A stretch of 64,000 nt of DNA from GCA-2683135 sp964507445. GTDB lineage: Bacteria > Planctomycetota > GCA-002687715. The stretch lies in assembly GCA_964507445.1 (NCBI GenBank), contig CAZDQF010000003.1:124001-188000 (forward strand), read 5' to 3'. The notes below the pieces were generated by a model. That model worked only from the letters and a program-made list of their open reading frames with translations, did not search any database and was not told the origin of the DNA. This document shows positions 34,485 through 43,492 of this stretch, piece by piece. Position 1 is the first letter of the stretch. Every line of letters starts with the position of its first letter. Position numbers and translations under genes: made by a program.

Positions 34485-35900
34485 AGCCTCGCCGGCGAGC
34501 TCAAACGGACCCGGCTGCTGCGACTCGGAGCTGAGCAATTCGACGCTGGCCAGCAGCTCCAGGAACGCCGGCCTGGCGCGAGGGAATTCCGCCTCCGGAG
34601 CGGCGCACAGGACCGCGAAGGCCCGGGCGTCGTCGCCGCTGATGACCGCACCAAGGGTCCGGATCGTGACTCCCCGCCGACGGCATGTCGCCTCGAAGAC
34701 CAGCCGGCCTGCCTCGTTCAGCGAAGGGGCCGCAGACACCGCGACCCGGAAGTCCTCGGAGCTCCGCTCCATCTGCGACAGCAACCCCATGGTCAGCCCC
34801 TCTTCGGTGACCCCGGTCTCCGGGTCATCGAATCGGAGGACATCCACCGTGGCCCGCAGCCCCGGCCGGAGCAGAGAGAAGACGACGCCGTCTTGTCCAC
34901 CGGACGCCGATTCCCAGGCCAGATCGGGTCGCAGCATGCGCACCCCGTGGCCTTCGTCGATCAGCTCGAGCGCCAGGTCGGCATGTTCCGGGGCCTCCTC
35001 CCCTCGAGCGAACGCCAGCACCTCGTTCTTGGGAGCCCGCAGGGACACCAGATGGGTCGTGCCGAGCTCCTCGCGGACCACATGCCCGGACATGTCGAAC
35101 CAGGTGACGAGTTCACGAGGCCCCGCACGCCGACGAAAGACCAGGACATCCCGGACCCGGCCCCGAAGGGTGATGCGTTCCGGGACCCGATCGACCGTCA
35201 CCTCCGCGAACGTCATGTCCCGCGGCCGGAAGACCTGATGAGGCCTGTCGGTGGTCGTGGTCGGAGGCTCTCCCGCCAGCCTGCGAAGCAGCATCCCGGG
35301 GAACTGCGTACCTGGCCGAAGCAAGGCCGTGCCCTCATAGAGCCGACCACCGCGATCATCCCGCGTGCGCAGGGTGAGCCCATCCCGTCTCCCCTTGACC
35401 ACACGCCCGGATCGTCCGCTGGACATGCGGTGCTCGAAGCCCCTGGGCTCCAGATCAGCGTCCACGAACTCCACGGTGGTCAGGTCGACGTCCGCGTCAC
35501 CACCCGGGGCAGCCACGAACACCATCCGATCCGTGAGGGTGTACCCCGGCGTGCCGTCACGGAGCTCGCGCCTGAGGAAGAGGGTCCGGTAACCCACGCG
35601 CTTGCCATCGCGATACAGGAAGTGGAAGTCCTCGTGGTCCTGGAAGCGCGAGAGCGCCCGCAGGGACGAGGCCGCATCCCCCCCGACAGCGTCAGGACCG
35701 ATGGTGATCTCCGAGATCTGACTGCGCCGGAGCTGCATGCTCCCTCCGGCGAAGGCGATGACGACGAACTCGTCCGCCTCCTCGATGATCGTCCCCTCGA
35801 GGACCGCCCCGGTGTTCAAGCGAACCACATCCTGCCCGTTCCCAACGGCGGACAGCGTCAGCAGCAGGGTGAACGTGCACGCAACGTGATAACTGCTCAT
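34467..35900 (-). CDS. Secreted protein of unknown function with Sm/SH3-like N-terminal motif
   Basis: A 477-residue exported protein: signal peptide (VACTFTLLLTLSAVGNGQ), then VVRLNTGAVLEGTIIEEADEFVVIAFAGGSMQLRRSQISEI. That segment is a short beta-barrel motif of the 'TG.v.eG.I...V.v....G...l....I' type that recurs in planctomycete exported proteins. The rest (about 70-470) is mixed beta structure without a catalytic signature. The central part (RVGYRTLFLRRELRDGTPGYTLTDRMVF, then ELVTWFDMSGHVVREE) resembles domains in transglutaminase-associated exported proteins, but no active-site triad is seen. I do not assign a function. Confidence 0.65.
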   Translation of the reverse strand: MSSYHVACTFTLLLTLSAVGNGQDVVRLNTGAVLEGTIIEEADEFVVIAFAGGSMQLRRSQISEITIGPDAVGGDAASSLRALSRFQDHEDFHFLYRDGKRVGYRTLFLRRELRDGTPGYTLTDRMVFVAAPGGDADVDLTTVEFVDADLEPRGFEHRMSSGRSGRVVKGRRDGLTLRTRDDRGGRLYEGTALLRPGTQFPGMLLRRLAGEPPTTTTDRPHQVFRPRDMTFAEVTVDRVPERITLRGRVRDVLVFRRRAGPRELVTWFDMSGHVVREELGTTHLVSLRAPKNEVLAFARGEEAPEHADLALELIDEGHGVRMLRPDLAWESASGGQDGVVFSLLRPGLRATVDVLRFDDPETGVTEEGLTMGLLSQMERSSEDFRVAVSAAPSLNEAGRLVFEATCRRRGVTIRTLGAVISGDDARAFAVLCAAPEAEFPRARPAFLELLASVELLSSESQQPGPFELAGEAHPVGN

Positions 35901-35949
35901 GAATTAACGTCTCCGGACCGTTGGGTACATCGGCAGCATAAGGAGAGGA

Positions 35950-36043
35950 CCTGGATAGATTTCCGTCCCATCCAGGTGAACTGAACCGGTCGGGTGGATA
36001 GGGTCTGGGACCCTCGACGGGACGAAGGCTCCGGAGCCCGTCG
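35950..36043 (+). other. Structured 5' leader of the parvulin gene (three consecutive hairpins)
   Basis: In the 179-base gap before the parvulin gene, three hairpins follow each other. They are CCTGGAT/ATCCAGG (35950-35976), GGGTC/GACCC (36001-36013) and CGACGGG/CCCGTCG (36015-36043, with GGCT/AGCC inside). No known riboswitch consensus is recognised. Compensatory changes in relatives would be needed to show that the structure is real. Confidence 0.35.
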
Positions 36044-36079
36044 TCCAAGATCCCAGCTTCATTCCCCGGGAGAACCGGT

Positions 36080-37477
36080 ATGCGTAGGTTCATTTCAACA
36101 TGGGCCATTGTCCTCCTCTCGACCACCGCCCAGAGCCAGACGAAGGACCAGGACAACCCCCTCAAGTACGGCGAGCCGGTCCCCAACGGCGCCATCGCGG
36201 TGATCGACGGCATGACCGTGAGCGCCGAGGAGTTCTACGCAGAGCTCGCCCGCCAGCAGACCCGCCCGACGGCCATGGGGATGTCGGTAGTGGAGTCGCT
36301 CATCGACGAGCAGATCATCGTCCAGGCCATGAACCGCGAGGGGATCAGCGTCTCCGACCAAGAGGTGAAGTCCCGGATCGAGGCGCTCGCTTCGCAACTG
36401 AAGGCGCAGGGCAAGGACCTGGTCGCCGAGCTGGAGAAGAACGGGGTCCCTCTCGCCACGGTCGAGGACAAGCTGCGTCGGGTCGTAGCCCTCGACAAGT
36501 TGATCCGAGCCCGGGGTACGGTCCCGGAGGGCAAGCCGATCTCCAACACCTACCGCAACGCCTGGATCGCCGACGCGCGGAAGAGCATCGCGAACAAGAT
36601 CGTCGTCCCCCCTGCCAAGCTACCCGAGGGTGTGGTGGCCACCGTCGACGGCGAGGAGATCACGGCGCGCGAGTTCGCCGAGGACGTCCTCATCAAGCTG
36701 GATGACCAGGAGATCCTCCGGGTCATCGAGGACATCCTCCAGGAGAAGCTCATCGTCAGGATTCTGGCCTCGCGCAGCATGCAGATCGACGAGGCTGGTC
36801 TGCTCGCGGAATGGGAGTACAGGAAGAAGCGCTTCAACGCGGACTCCCGATACAAGGGCATCCCCTACGAGGAGATCGTCAAGCAGCAGACCGGGCTCGA
36901 TCCTGCCAGCCTGCGGAGCTCTCTGGGGTTCAGGGTCAACACCGCGGTCGGGATGATCGCCGCAGCCTGGTTCACTCCGGCGCAGCTGCTCGACGCCTAC
37001 GAGACGCATAAACGCCGCTATGGACCGCGCCTCTCCTGCGCCCACATCCTCATTGAAGCCACGGACGTAGAGGTCCGGCAGAAGACCGGGGTCCCGTCCT
37101 TCGCGGTGGCGAAGGCCCGCGCGGAGCACGTGCTCGGAGAGTTGGAGAAGGGCACCCGCTTCGAGGAGCTGGCTCGGATCTGGAGCAAGGACAAGGCCAC
37201 CAGCAGAAAGGGCGGGCGCTTACCGACCTTCACCCCGGAGCGAACCGTATTCGAGGAGTCCATCGTCCGTTGCGCCGAGGGCCTTCAGGTGGGTGAGATC
37301 TCCCAGCCGGTCCGGACGGCGTCCGGCTGGCATCTGGTGAAGCTCCTGGGACGGAACCCCGCTCCACCGGCGGCGGACGCCGACGTCGAGAACGACCTGC
37401 GCCGGTTCCTCGCCACCAAGATGTTCAGCGACGCCTACAAGGCAGCCAAGATCGGCGTGGACTTCCGCCGCCCGTAA
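36080..37477 (+). CDS. SurA/PrsA-like parvulin peptidyl-prolyl isomerase
   Basis: A 465-residue exported chaperone, ATG at 36080 with ribosome site GGGAGA. Signal peptide (RRFISTWAIVLLSTTAQSQ). Residues 30-300 form a SurA-like helical chaperone region containing two related copies of a segment. The copies are IAVIDGMTVSAEEFYAELARQ and VATVDGEEITAREFAEDVLIK, each followed by a long helix. A parvulin domain (about 310-415) has SCAHILIEA, AEHVLGELEKGTRFEELARIWSKDKATSRKGGRLPTF and RTASGWHLVKLLG. It should fold outer-membrane or secreted proteins. The duplicated chaperone segment is unusual. Confidence 0.9.
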   Translation: MRRFISTWAIVLLSTTAQSQTKDQDNPLKYGEPVPNGAIAVIDGMTVSAEEFYAELARQQTRPTAMGMSVVESLIDEQIIVQAMNREGISVSDQEVKSRIEALASQLKAQGKDLVAELEKNGVPLATVEDKLRRVVALDKLIRARGTVPEGKPISNTYRNAWIADARKSIANKIVVPPAKLPEGVVATVDGEEITAREFAEDVLIKLDDQEILRVIEDILQEKLIVRILASRSMQIDEAGLLAEWEYRKKRFNADSRYKGIPYEEIVKQQTGLDPASLRSSLGFRVNTAVGMIAAAWFTPAQLLDAYETHKRRYGPRLSCAHILIEATDVEVRQKTGVPSFAVAKARAEHVLGELEKGTRFEELARIWSKDKATSRKGGRLPTFTPERTVFEESIVRCAEGLQVGEISQPVRTASGWHLVKLLGRNPAPPAADADVENDLRRFLATKMFSDAYKAAKIGVDFRRP

Positions 37478-37493
37478 CCCCGCGGCGGCGCCG

Positions 37494-38420
37494 TCAGACG
37501 CGGTGCAACCGCTGGGGCCAGAGCAGCGCTTGGAGTTGACCGCGGCGGCGCCCGAGCACCCGCACGGCCCGCAGGATCGGCGCCGCGCTGACCACGGCGT
37601 CGCGCTTGACGATCGCCACCGGCAGCAGCAACAGCCCCAGACAAGGGGCCAGGAACACACGCAGGACGTCCGTCAGGAGCTTCACCCCCGCATGAATCGG
37701 CGCCGCGCCGTGCTTCCGCGCCAGCAACACATCCGACTGGCCGTACCTGCGGTACTGACGGAAGAGGTCCGACAGGGTCTCCCGGTGGACGTGGTCCACG
37801 ATCGCGCCGGTCACCAGACGCATGGCTCCATCGGGCCAACGCACTCGTAGGCGCCAACAGAAGTCCGCGTCGCCGCCGGAGAACAACGAGGCGTCGAAGC
37901 CCACCTCCCGCGCCCGCTCCGTCCGGACCCCGAGGTTGGCCGTCTGCAAGAACCCGCCACCGGGGTGACGCAATGTGTGGGCCTGAGAGAGGATGTTCTC
38001 ACGGGCGGAGTACCGGGAGACCAGGCTGCGGGCGCCCTCCGCGGCGCACACCTCACCCCCGGCCATGAGGACCTCCGGGTCACCCAGCTCCTGGGCCATG
38101 CGCGCCACCCAGCTCGAAGTAGGGCGACAATCCGCATCCGTGAACAACACGAAACGGCCTCGAGCGGCCTCAAGACCACGGCTCCGGGCTGCGTAAGCCC
38201 CGGGCGTCAACTCCTCCAGGACACGAACCACGTCTGGATGCGCAGCGGCCATCGTCTCGGCGATGTCGCGGGTCCCGTCATCGGAGCCGTTGTCGACGAC
38301 GATCACCTCCAGGGCGGGGCACCCTGACTGACGGACCAGGGCCTCCAGGCACGACCGCAGCGTCCCCTCCGCCCGGTAGCAGGGGACGATGACGCTCACC
38401 ACGGGCTCAGCGCTGGACAT
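37494..38420 (-). CDS. Family 2 glycosyltransferase with C-terminal membrane segment
   Basis: 308 residues from the ATG at 38420, preferred over 38438 because of an AGAAAGG ribosome site. GT-A fold: VSVIVPCYRAEGTLRSCLEAL, VIVVDNGSDDGT, the nucleotide/metal motif LFTDADC (DxD), then FSGGDADFCWRLRVRW with the acceptor-side ED-like motif. A hydrophobic segment near residues 255-290 (VFLAPCLGLLLLPVAIVKRD) should anchor the C-terminus to the inner membrane. It probably adds sugars to a surface polysaccharide, given the two glycosyltransferase genes transcribed divergently next to it. Its stop lies 16 bases from that of the convergent parvulin gene. Confidence 0.88.
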   Translation of the reverse strand: MSSAEPVVSVIVPCYRAEGTLRSCLEALVRQSGCPALEVIVVDNGSDDGTRDIAETMAAAHPDVVRVLEELTPGAYAARSRGLEAARGRFVLFTDADCRPTSSWVARMAQELGDPEVLMAGGEVCAAEGARSLVSRYSARENILSQAHTLRHPGGGFLQTANLGVRTERAREVGFDASLFSGGDADFCWRLRVRWPDGAMRLVTGAIVDHVHRETLSDLFRQYRRYGQSDVLLARKHGAAPIHAGVKLLTDVLRVFLAPCLGLLLLPVAIVKRDAVVSAAPILRAVRVLGRRRGQLQALLWPQRLHRV

Positions 38421-38469
38421 CGACCTTTCTCCATCCACCGCCTATCATCCGAGGGCGGGATGAGCGGAA

Positions 38470-39729
38470 ATGGGTGACAACTGGGAGGAAGACTCGCACT
38501 TGCGACGGGTGTTGCCGCTCGGCGGACGGCTTCCAGTCGCCATGGTGGCAGCGTGCCCGTTCCCGGCGAACCGGGGTACTCCCATCCGGATCCAGCAGAT
38601 GAGCGAGGCCCTCGCCGCGCTCGAGTATGACGTCCACATCGTCACCTATCACCTCGGGACCGAACGCCCCCTCCCGGGAGTCACGGTCCACAGGACTCCC
38701 CCCGTGAGATTCTACAGGAACTTCGGCGCCGGACCGAGCTACACCAAGCTGTTCATGCTGGACCCCCTGCTGGTCTGCAAGCTGCTGAGCGTGGTCCGAC
38801 GGCACCGGATCCGCGTCATCCACGCACACCACTTCGAAGGAGCGCTGTGCGCCCTGGTGGTCAAGAAGATCCTCGGCGGGGTCCAGGTCATCTACGACGC
38901 CCACACATCGCTCCAGGACGAGCTCCTCGCGTACGACTTCCCCATGCCCGCGTTCGTCAAGAAGGCGGCCTGCGGGCTCCTCGATCCTGGCGTGCCTCGC
39001 TGGTGTGACCACGTCATCAGCGTCTCTGAACGACTCGCGGCGTTCGTCGTCAGCACCGGCGTTCCCCGGTCCAAGGTCACGGTCATTCCCATGAGCGTCA
39101 ATCGCCGGGACTTCACCCCCCAACCGGCTGCGGAGGCGAGGGAGGCCCTCGGCCTCGGCCAGGAGCCCCTGGTCCTTTACACGGGAAACCTGGCGGAGTT
39201 TCAGGGCGTGGGCGCGCTCCTGCGCGCGTTCGCATCCGTCTGCGCCAAGGACCCTGATGTGCGCCTGGTCATCGTCGGCGCCCCCACCAGCACGTACGAA
39301 GAGATGGCCCGGGGATTGCAGATCGACGCCCGGGTCACGTTCGCCGGCGAACGCTCCTTTGACGAAGTGCGCACGTTCCTCTCGGCCGCGGACGTGGTGG
39401 CCCTCCCTCGCGACAATTGCGTCGGATTCCCCCTCAAGCTGCTCAACTACATGGCCTCCGGCAAGGCCATCGTGGCCTTCGAAGGTGGGGCGCCGAACGT
39501 ACTGGAGCATGGCCGCAACGGCTATCTGGTGGCAAACGGAGATGAACAGGGCTTCGGCGAGGGCATCTTGACGTGCCTCCGAGACCACGGACTGCGCGAC
39601 GCCATGGGCGCCGGGGCGCAGGAGAGCGCGAGCAGGTTCGACGTGGACGCCATGGCTGAGAACATCGCCGCCCTCTACGACAATCTCCGGTTAGACGGCC
39701 GACCCCATCACGAGACGGGGCGAGCATGA
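38470..39729 (+). CDS. Family 4 (GT-B) glycosyltransferase
   Basis: A 419-residue cytoplasmic glycosyltransferase with the GT-B fold. The N-terminal domain has VAMVAACPFPANRGTPIRIQQMSEALA, a typical acceptor-site loop, and RVIHAHHFEGALCALVVKK. The C-terminal domain has LVLYTGNLAEFQGVGALLRAFA, VIVGAPTSTYEEM and ADVVALPRDNCVGFPLKLLNYMASGKAIVAFEGGAPNVLEHGRNGYLV, the last including the E-x7-E-like donor-binding region. The first 20 residues are not typical, so the start may be later. Its stop overlaps the next gene start (ATGA). Confidence 0.88.
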   Translation: MGDNWEEDSHLRRVLPLGGRLPVAMVAACPFPANRGTPIRIQQMSEALAALEYDVHIVTYHLGTERPLPGVTVHRTPPVRFYRNFGAGPSYTKLFMLDPLLVCKLLSVVRRHRIRVIHAHHFEGALCALVVKKILGGVQVIYDAHTSLQDELLAYDFPMPAFVKKAACGLLDPGVPRWCDHVISVSERLAAFVVSTGVPRSKVTVIPMSVNRRDFTPQPAAEAREALGLGQEPLVLYTGNLAEFQGVGALLRAFASVCAKDPDVRLVIVGAPTSTYEEMARGLQIDARVTFAGERSFDEVRTFLSAADVVALPRDNCVGFPLKLLNYMASGKAIVAFEGGAPNVLEHGRNGYLVANGDEQGFGEGILTCLRDHGLRDAMGAGAQESASRFDVDAMAENIAALYDNLRLDGRPHHETGRA

Positions 39730-40793
39730 CCGCCGCTCGCGTCTCCGTCGTCGTCACCAACTTTGACGGCGAGGGGTACCTGCCCGGCATGATGGAAGCG
39801 CTGCAGGCCACCGGATACCCGTTTCACGAGATCATCGTGTCCGATGACGCATCACGAGACGGCAGCCGACTGCTGGTGCGCCATAGGTTCCCACAGGTGA
39901 CCCTGGTCAGCAGCGATCTGAACCGAGGACCAGCCGCCGCGCGCAACGCAGGCATCCGAGCTGCGTCGGGAGAGCTGGTGCTCCTGCTCGACAACGACGG
40001 CTACCCGCTCCCAGACGCCATCGAGCCCATGGTGAATGCCCTCCTCGAGGAGCCGGACGTGGTCGCGGTCATGCCCAGAGTAATCCTCCGCGGCGACCCG
40101 CCTCACGTCCATTGCGACGGGTCGCGGACCCACTTCACCGGCCAGATGTGGCTGGCCAACGGTCACGTACCCGTCGGCGACGTCTCTGATCGCGCGCCGC
40201 CCATCGACGGCCTCATGGGCACCGCCATGATGTTCCGCCGAGAGATCGCGTTGAGGATCGGCGGCTTCGAACCGGACTACTTCTTCTACTACGAAGACCA
40301 TGACTTCGGGACGCGCATGCGCATCCTCGGAGGACCGTTGCGTTCCGTTCCGGCGGCACGGGTCGAGCATCTGGGCGGCACCGCCGACCTCAGCTTTCGC
40401 CAGGGAGGCCGGTACCCGACCCGCCGCATCTACCTCACCGCCAAGAACCGCGTGATGTTCGGGATCAGGAACCTCCAGGGCCGGACCATGGGGGTCCTGT
40501 TACCTGCCTGGGTCCTCCACGAGCTGGCACAGATGATGTTCGCCGCGGCCCGGGGCTGGATCGGCCCCTACCTGCAGGGCCTGACCTGGAACGTCACCCA
40601 CCTGTCGAGGACATTACGCAAACGTGAGGGGATCCAGGCGGCGCGAAGCACGCCGGACTCCGCCATCCTGCAAGACGGCGCCTTGCCGCTGCACCCGGGC
40701 GTCATGAAGGCCGCCGGCCCGGCGGCGTGGCTACGCGGGCTCCTGGAGAGCGTCCTCGGCGTCCTCTTCCGCGGCCTACGCCGCTTCCTCTGA
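39726..40793 (+). CDS. Family 2 glycosyltransferase (rhamnosyl/galactofuranosyl-type)
   Basis: A 355-residue GT-A enzyme overlapping the preceding glycosyltransferase by four bases. It has VSVVVTNFDGEGYLPGMMEAL, IIVSDDASRDGSR, GPAAARNAGIRAASGELVLLLDNDG (DxD position) and GTAMMFRREIALRIGGFEPDYFFYYEDHDFGTRMRILG. Bulky GFDExFFxYxEDxD motifs like this are found in rhamnosyl and galactofuranosyl transferases. A segment near 245-275 may associate with the membrane. It is convergent with the phosphatidyltransferase gene, whose end it overlaps by 18 bases. Confidence 0.88.
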   Translation: MTAARVSVVVTNFDGEGYLPGMMEALQATGYPFHEIIVSDDASRDGSRLLVRHRFPQVTLVSSDLNRGPAAARNAGIRAASGELVLLLDNDGYPLPDAIEPMVNALLEEPDVVAVMPRVILRGDPPHVHCDGSRTHFTGQMWLANGHVPVGDVSDRAPPIDGLMGTAMMFRREIALRIGGFEPDYFFYYEDHDFGTRMRILGGPLRSVPAARVEHLGGTADLSFRQGGRYPTRRIYLTAKNRVMFGIRNLQGRTMGVLLPAWVLHELAQMMFAAARGWIGPYLQGLTWNVTHLSRTLRKREGIQAARSTPDSAILQDGALPLHPGVMKAAGPAAWLRGLLESVLGVLFRGLRRFL

Positions 40794-41327
40794 GACGCGA
40801 CCTCGGACGAGCCCTGATCCATAATCCAGAAGCGACCAGCCTGTCACCGTCGCCACGGCCCAGAGCACCACCGGCTCCCAGGGCACCGTCCCCAGGCCCA
40901 TCACCGGAAGCCCCACCAGGAGGAGGCTGCCCGCGCCCTGGATCACGGCCTTCAGCTTGCCCGAGAACCTCGCTGAGGGATCCAGTCCACGCCGCTCCAT
41001 GCCGAGCCTCACGTAGGCGACGGACACATCCCGGCACGCCATCAACAACACCAGCCACCCGGGCACCAGCCCGACCTCAGACAACCCGAAGTACACCAGC
41101 AACCGGCTGACGGAATCGCAGTACGGATCGAACACCGCGCCGAAACCCGAGCGACCGTTGAATCGGCGCGCCACGGCCCCGTCCGCCACGTCTGACGCCT
41201 CGCAAAGGAGGAGCGAGGCCAGGGCCCAGGCGTGGTGGTCTCTGACCACGCACCACCAGACGACCCCGGCGAGGGGGATGCGGACGGCGCTGAGGCCCTG
41301 GGCCACCCAGAATGCCCGCCTGCTCAC
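40776..41327 (-). CDS. CDP-alcohol phosphatidyltransferase
   Basis: A 183-residue integral membrane enzyme starting at a GTG. The CDP-alcohol phosphotransferase signature is complete: DVADGAVARRFNGRSGFGAVFDPYCD (D-x2-DG-x2-AR-x8-G-x3-D-x3-D). At least four hydrophobic helices flank it. The family includes phosphatidylglycerophosphate, phosphatidylserine and phosphatidylinositol-phosphate synthases; the short length resembles PgsA, but the acceptor cannot be assigned. It starts 28 bases after the SHMT gene stop on the same strand. Confidence 0.88.
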   Translation of the reverse strand: MSRRAFWVAQGLSAVRIPLAGVVWWCVVRDHHAWALASLLLCEASDVADGAVARRFNGRSGFGAVFDPYCDSVSRLLVYFGLSEVGLVPGWLVLLMACRDVSVAYVRLGMERRGLDPSARFSGKLKAVIQGAGSLLLVGLPVMGLGTVPWEPVVLWAVATVTGWSLLDYGSGLVRGRVSEEAA

Positions 41328-41355
41328 GGGATCATGGTCCGTAACTCACGGCGGA

Positions 41356-42567
41356 TCAGGGCACGGGGAACGCCTTCGCCAACTCGGTCACCCTGGCGCG
41401 CACGGCCTCCGGCTCTCCGCCGGAGAGCGCCTCGTGGATCAGGGCCGCGATGGTGTCCATCTCCCCTTCTCCCATGCCCCGGGAGGCGCTGCACGAGGTC
41501 CCGATGCGGACACCGGAGCAGACCGTGGGCTTCTGCGGATCGTCGGGCACCAGCTGCTTGTTGGCCAACAGCCCGCCGTCCTGCAGCCGCCGCTCTGCCT
41601 CCTTGCCCGTCAGGTCCTTCCCGCGCAGGTCCACGATCATGAGGTGGGTCTTGGTGCCACCGCAGACGAGCTCATACCCGCGGTCCGTGAGCGCTCCGGC
41701 GAGGCGCTGCGCGTTGGACACGACGCGGCCCATGAGCTCCTTGAACGCCGGCTCCGCCGCCTCACCAAGGCAGATGGCCTTGGCGAGCAGCTGAGCACCG
41801 GTGGCGTGAGCCATGACCCCCGGAAAGACGGCGCGGTTGAGATCCCGGGCCCGGTCCGAACGGCAGAAGGCGACCGCTCCCTTGGCTCCGCGGAGGGTCT
41901 TCTGCAGGGTCGTGATGGCGGAGTCCGCGTGGGGAAACGGCGACGGGTGGTGGCCGGAGACCACCAGGCCACCGAAGTGAGAGATGTCCGCGTGGAGCAG
42001 GGCGCCCGCCTCCCTGGCGATCTCGCCGAAGGCCTCGAAGTCCCAGATGAAGGGGCAGGAGCTGCCCCCCGCGATGATCATCTTGGGGCGATGCTCCAGC
42101 GCCAGCCGGCGGACCTGATCCATGTCCAGGTTGCCGTCCGGCAGCAGGCCGTAGTGGACGATGCGATAGAGTTGACCGGAGTAGTTCCATTTCAGCCCGT
42201 GCGACAGGTGACCGCCTTCGGCGAGGCCCAAGGAGAGGATCGTGTCGCCCTCGTCCAGCAGGGCCCGGTACACCGCCTCGTTGGCCCGCGTGCCGTCGGA
42301 GGGTTTCACGTTGACGTGCTCCGATCCAGGAAAGCACGCCAGGGCCCGATTGACGGCCAGGGCCTCCACCTCCGCCACCGTCTCGCAGGCGGGGTAGTAG
42401 TAGTTGCGCCCGTCGTTCTCGCTGTAGAAGAGCGGATAGCGCTCCGCCTCCCGGACCGCGGCGCTGGGGTGGTTGTCGCTCGGGACCAGGTCGATGACCG
42501 TCTCCCGGTACTCGGACTCGCGCTGAAGCAGCGCGAACGCCGCCGGATCACTCTCTTTCAAACTCAT
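41356..42567 (-). CDS. Divergent serine hydroxymethyltransferase-family PLP enzyme
   Basis: A 403-residue fold-type I enzyme clearly related to GlyA but altered at key sites. Aligned to the family, the PLP lysine is kept (TTLQKTLRGAKGA) while the usual THKTLRGPRGG has lost His. The N-terminal SENF motif reads SDNHPS. The YAEGYPGKRYYGG loop that positions the substrate reads YSENDGRNYYYPA, losing the catalytic Tyr of GYPG. NVQPHSG reads NVKPSDG. The carboxylate-binding Arg in RIGTSCSASRG is kept. It may still interconvert serine and glycine, or may act on another beta-hydroxy amino acid. It has its own -10 element six bases before the ATG. Confidence 0.8.
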   Translation of the reverse strand: MSLKESDPAAFALLQRESEYRETVIDLVPSDNHPSAAVREAERYPLFYSENDGRNYYYPACETVAEVEALAVNRALACFPGSEHVNVKPSDGTRANEAVYRALLDEGDTILSLGLAEGGHLSHGLKWNYSGQLYRIVHYGLLPDGNLDMDQVRRLALEHRPKMIIAGGSSCPFIWDFEAFGEIAREAGALLHADISHFGGLVVSGHHPSPFPHADSAITTLQKTLRGAKGAVAFCRSDRARDLNRAVFPGVMAHATGAQLLAKAICLGEAAEPAFKELMGRVVSNAQRLAGALTDRGYELVCGGTKTHLMIVDLRGKDLTGKEAERRLQDGGLLANKQLVPDDPQKPTVCSGVRIGTSCSASRGMGEGEMDTIAALIHEALSGGEPEAVRARVTELAKAFPVP

Positions 42568-42579
42568 GGGTGCACCCTA
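42568..42579 (-). promoter_or_regulatory. -10 element for leaderless SHMT-like transcript
   Basis: On the minus strand TAGGGT (42579-42574) is followed by GCACCC and the ATG at 42567. There is no Shine-Dalgarno. It lies in the 31-base gap after the TPR lipoprotein gene. Confidence 0.5.
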
Positions 42580-42598
42580 TCAACGCTCGCCAGCGTCA

Positions 42599-43492
42599 TC
42601 ATGATTCACGGCGCAAGCGGTCGAGCAATCGCTCGTACAGTTTGCGCAGCTGCTCTTCGTATCGAGTCGGATCAGCCCCGCCTTCCGGAGGGTCCAGACG
42701 CTCCAGGTCTCGCACTCGCCACCAGTGCCAGACGGCGTCCTCGAGGTTTCCTTGCCGTTCCGCCACCTCGGCCAGGACCCTGTGGGCCTCTCGGAGGTCG
42801 GGATGCACGTAGAGGGCCCTCTTCATCCACGACCGGGCTTCGTCCCAGTGCATCCGTGCGAACGCCGCGCGGCCTCGCCCCAGCAGAGCGTGAAGGTCAT
42901 CCTCATCCCGTTTGAGGGCGGCGTCGTAGGCGTCTTCCGCCTTGCCATACTCCTGACGGCGGTACTCCACGTCTCCCAGGAGCGCGTTCAACTCCACGTG
43001 GGTCGGGGCCACCTCGAGGCCCTGACGCACCACGTCCCGGGCTTCCTCCAGACGGCCCGCGTCGATCAACCGGGCGCCGAGGGTCACGTAGGCCGCCAGA
43101 TCCCGATGATCCGCGTCGATCAGCTGCCGTAAGCGTGCCTCCGCGCGGCTCGCCTGCTCGGGGTCCCCCGACTCCCACTCCATGGCCGCCAGGGTGGCGC
43201 TGGCGCGCGGATGGTCCGGCTCCTGCCGGAGGATCAACTCGTACTGCTCCCGGGCCTCAGCGGAACGGTTCAGGTGCTCGAGGGTCAGCCCCAGGTTGTA
43301 GCGGGCTCTCAGGTCGTCCTCGTCGTCATGGATCGCCAGGCGGTACTCCGCCTCCGCCTCCGCGTAGCGCTCCACGGAATACAGGTACACCCCCTTGTTG
43401 AAGGGGGTCTCGACGGGGGTCACCCCACCACAGCCCACCAGGGTCCAGGCGGCCAGGATGAGGACAGCGGCAGACAGGCCCTTACTTGTCAT
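42599..43492 (-). CDS. TPR-repeat lipoprotein
   Basis: 297 residues from the ATG at 43492, which overlaps the MlaD-like gene by 11 bases. The lipobox signal is LILAAWTLVGCGG, followed by about six tetratricopeptide units of 34 residues (YLYSVERYAEAEAEYRLAIHDDEDD, RYNLGLTLEHLNRSAEAREQYELIL, VEYRRQEYGKAEDAYDAALKRDEDD and so on). The open frame extends upstream but is antisense-like noise before the signal. It is the last gene of the Mla-like operon and is probably anchored in a membrane facing the periplasm, perhaps as a scaffold for the transport complex (inference from position). Confidence 0.88.
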   Translation of the reverse strand: MTSKGLSAAVLILAAWTLVGCGGVTPVETPFNKGVYLYSVERYAEAEAEYRLAIHDDEDDLRARYNLGLTLEHLNRSAEAREQYELILRQEPDHPRASATLAAMEWESGDPEQASRAEARLRQLIDADHRDLAAYVTLGARLIDAGRLEEARDVVRQGLEVAPTHVELNALLGDVEYRRQEYGKAEDAYDAALKRDEDDLHALLGRGRAAFARMHWDEARSWMKRALYVHPDLREAHRVLAEVAERQGNLEDAVWHWWRVRDLERLDPPEGGADPTRYEEQLRKLYERLLDRLRRES

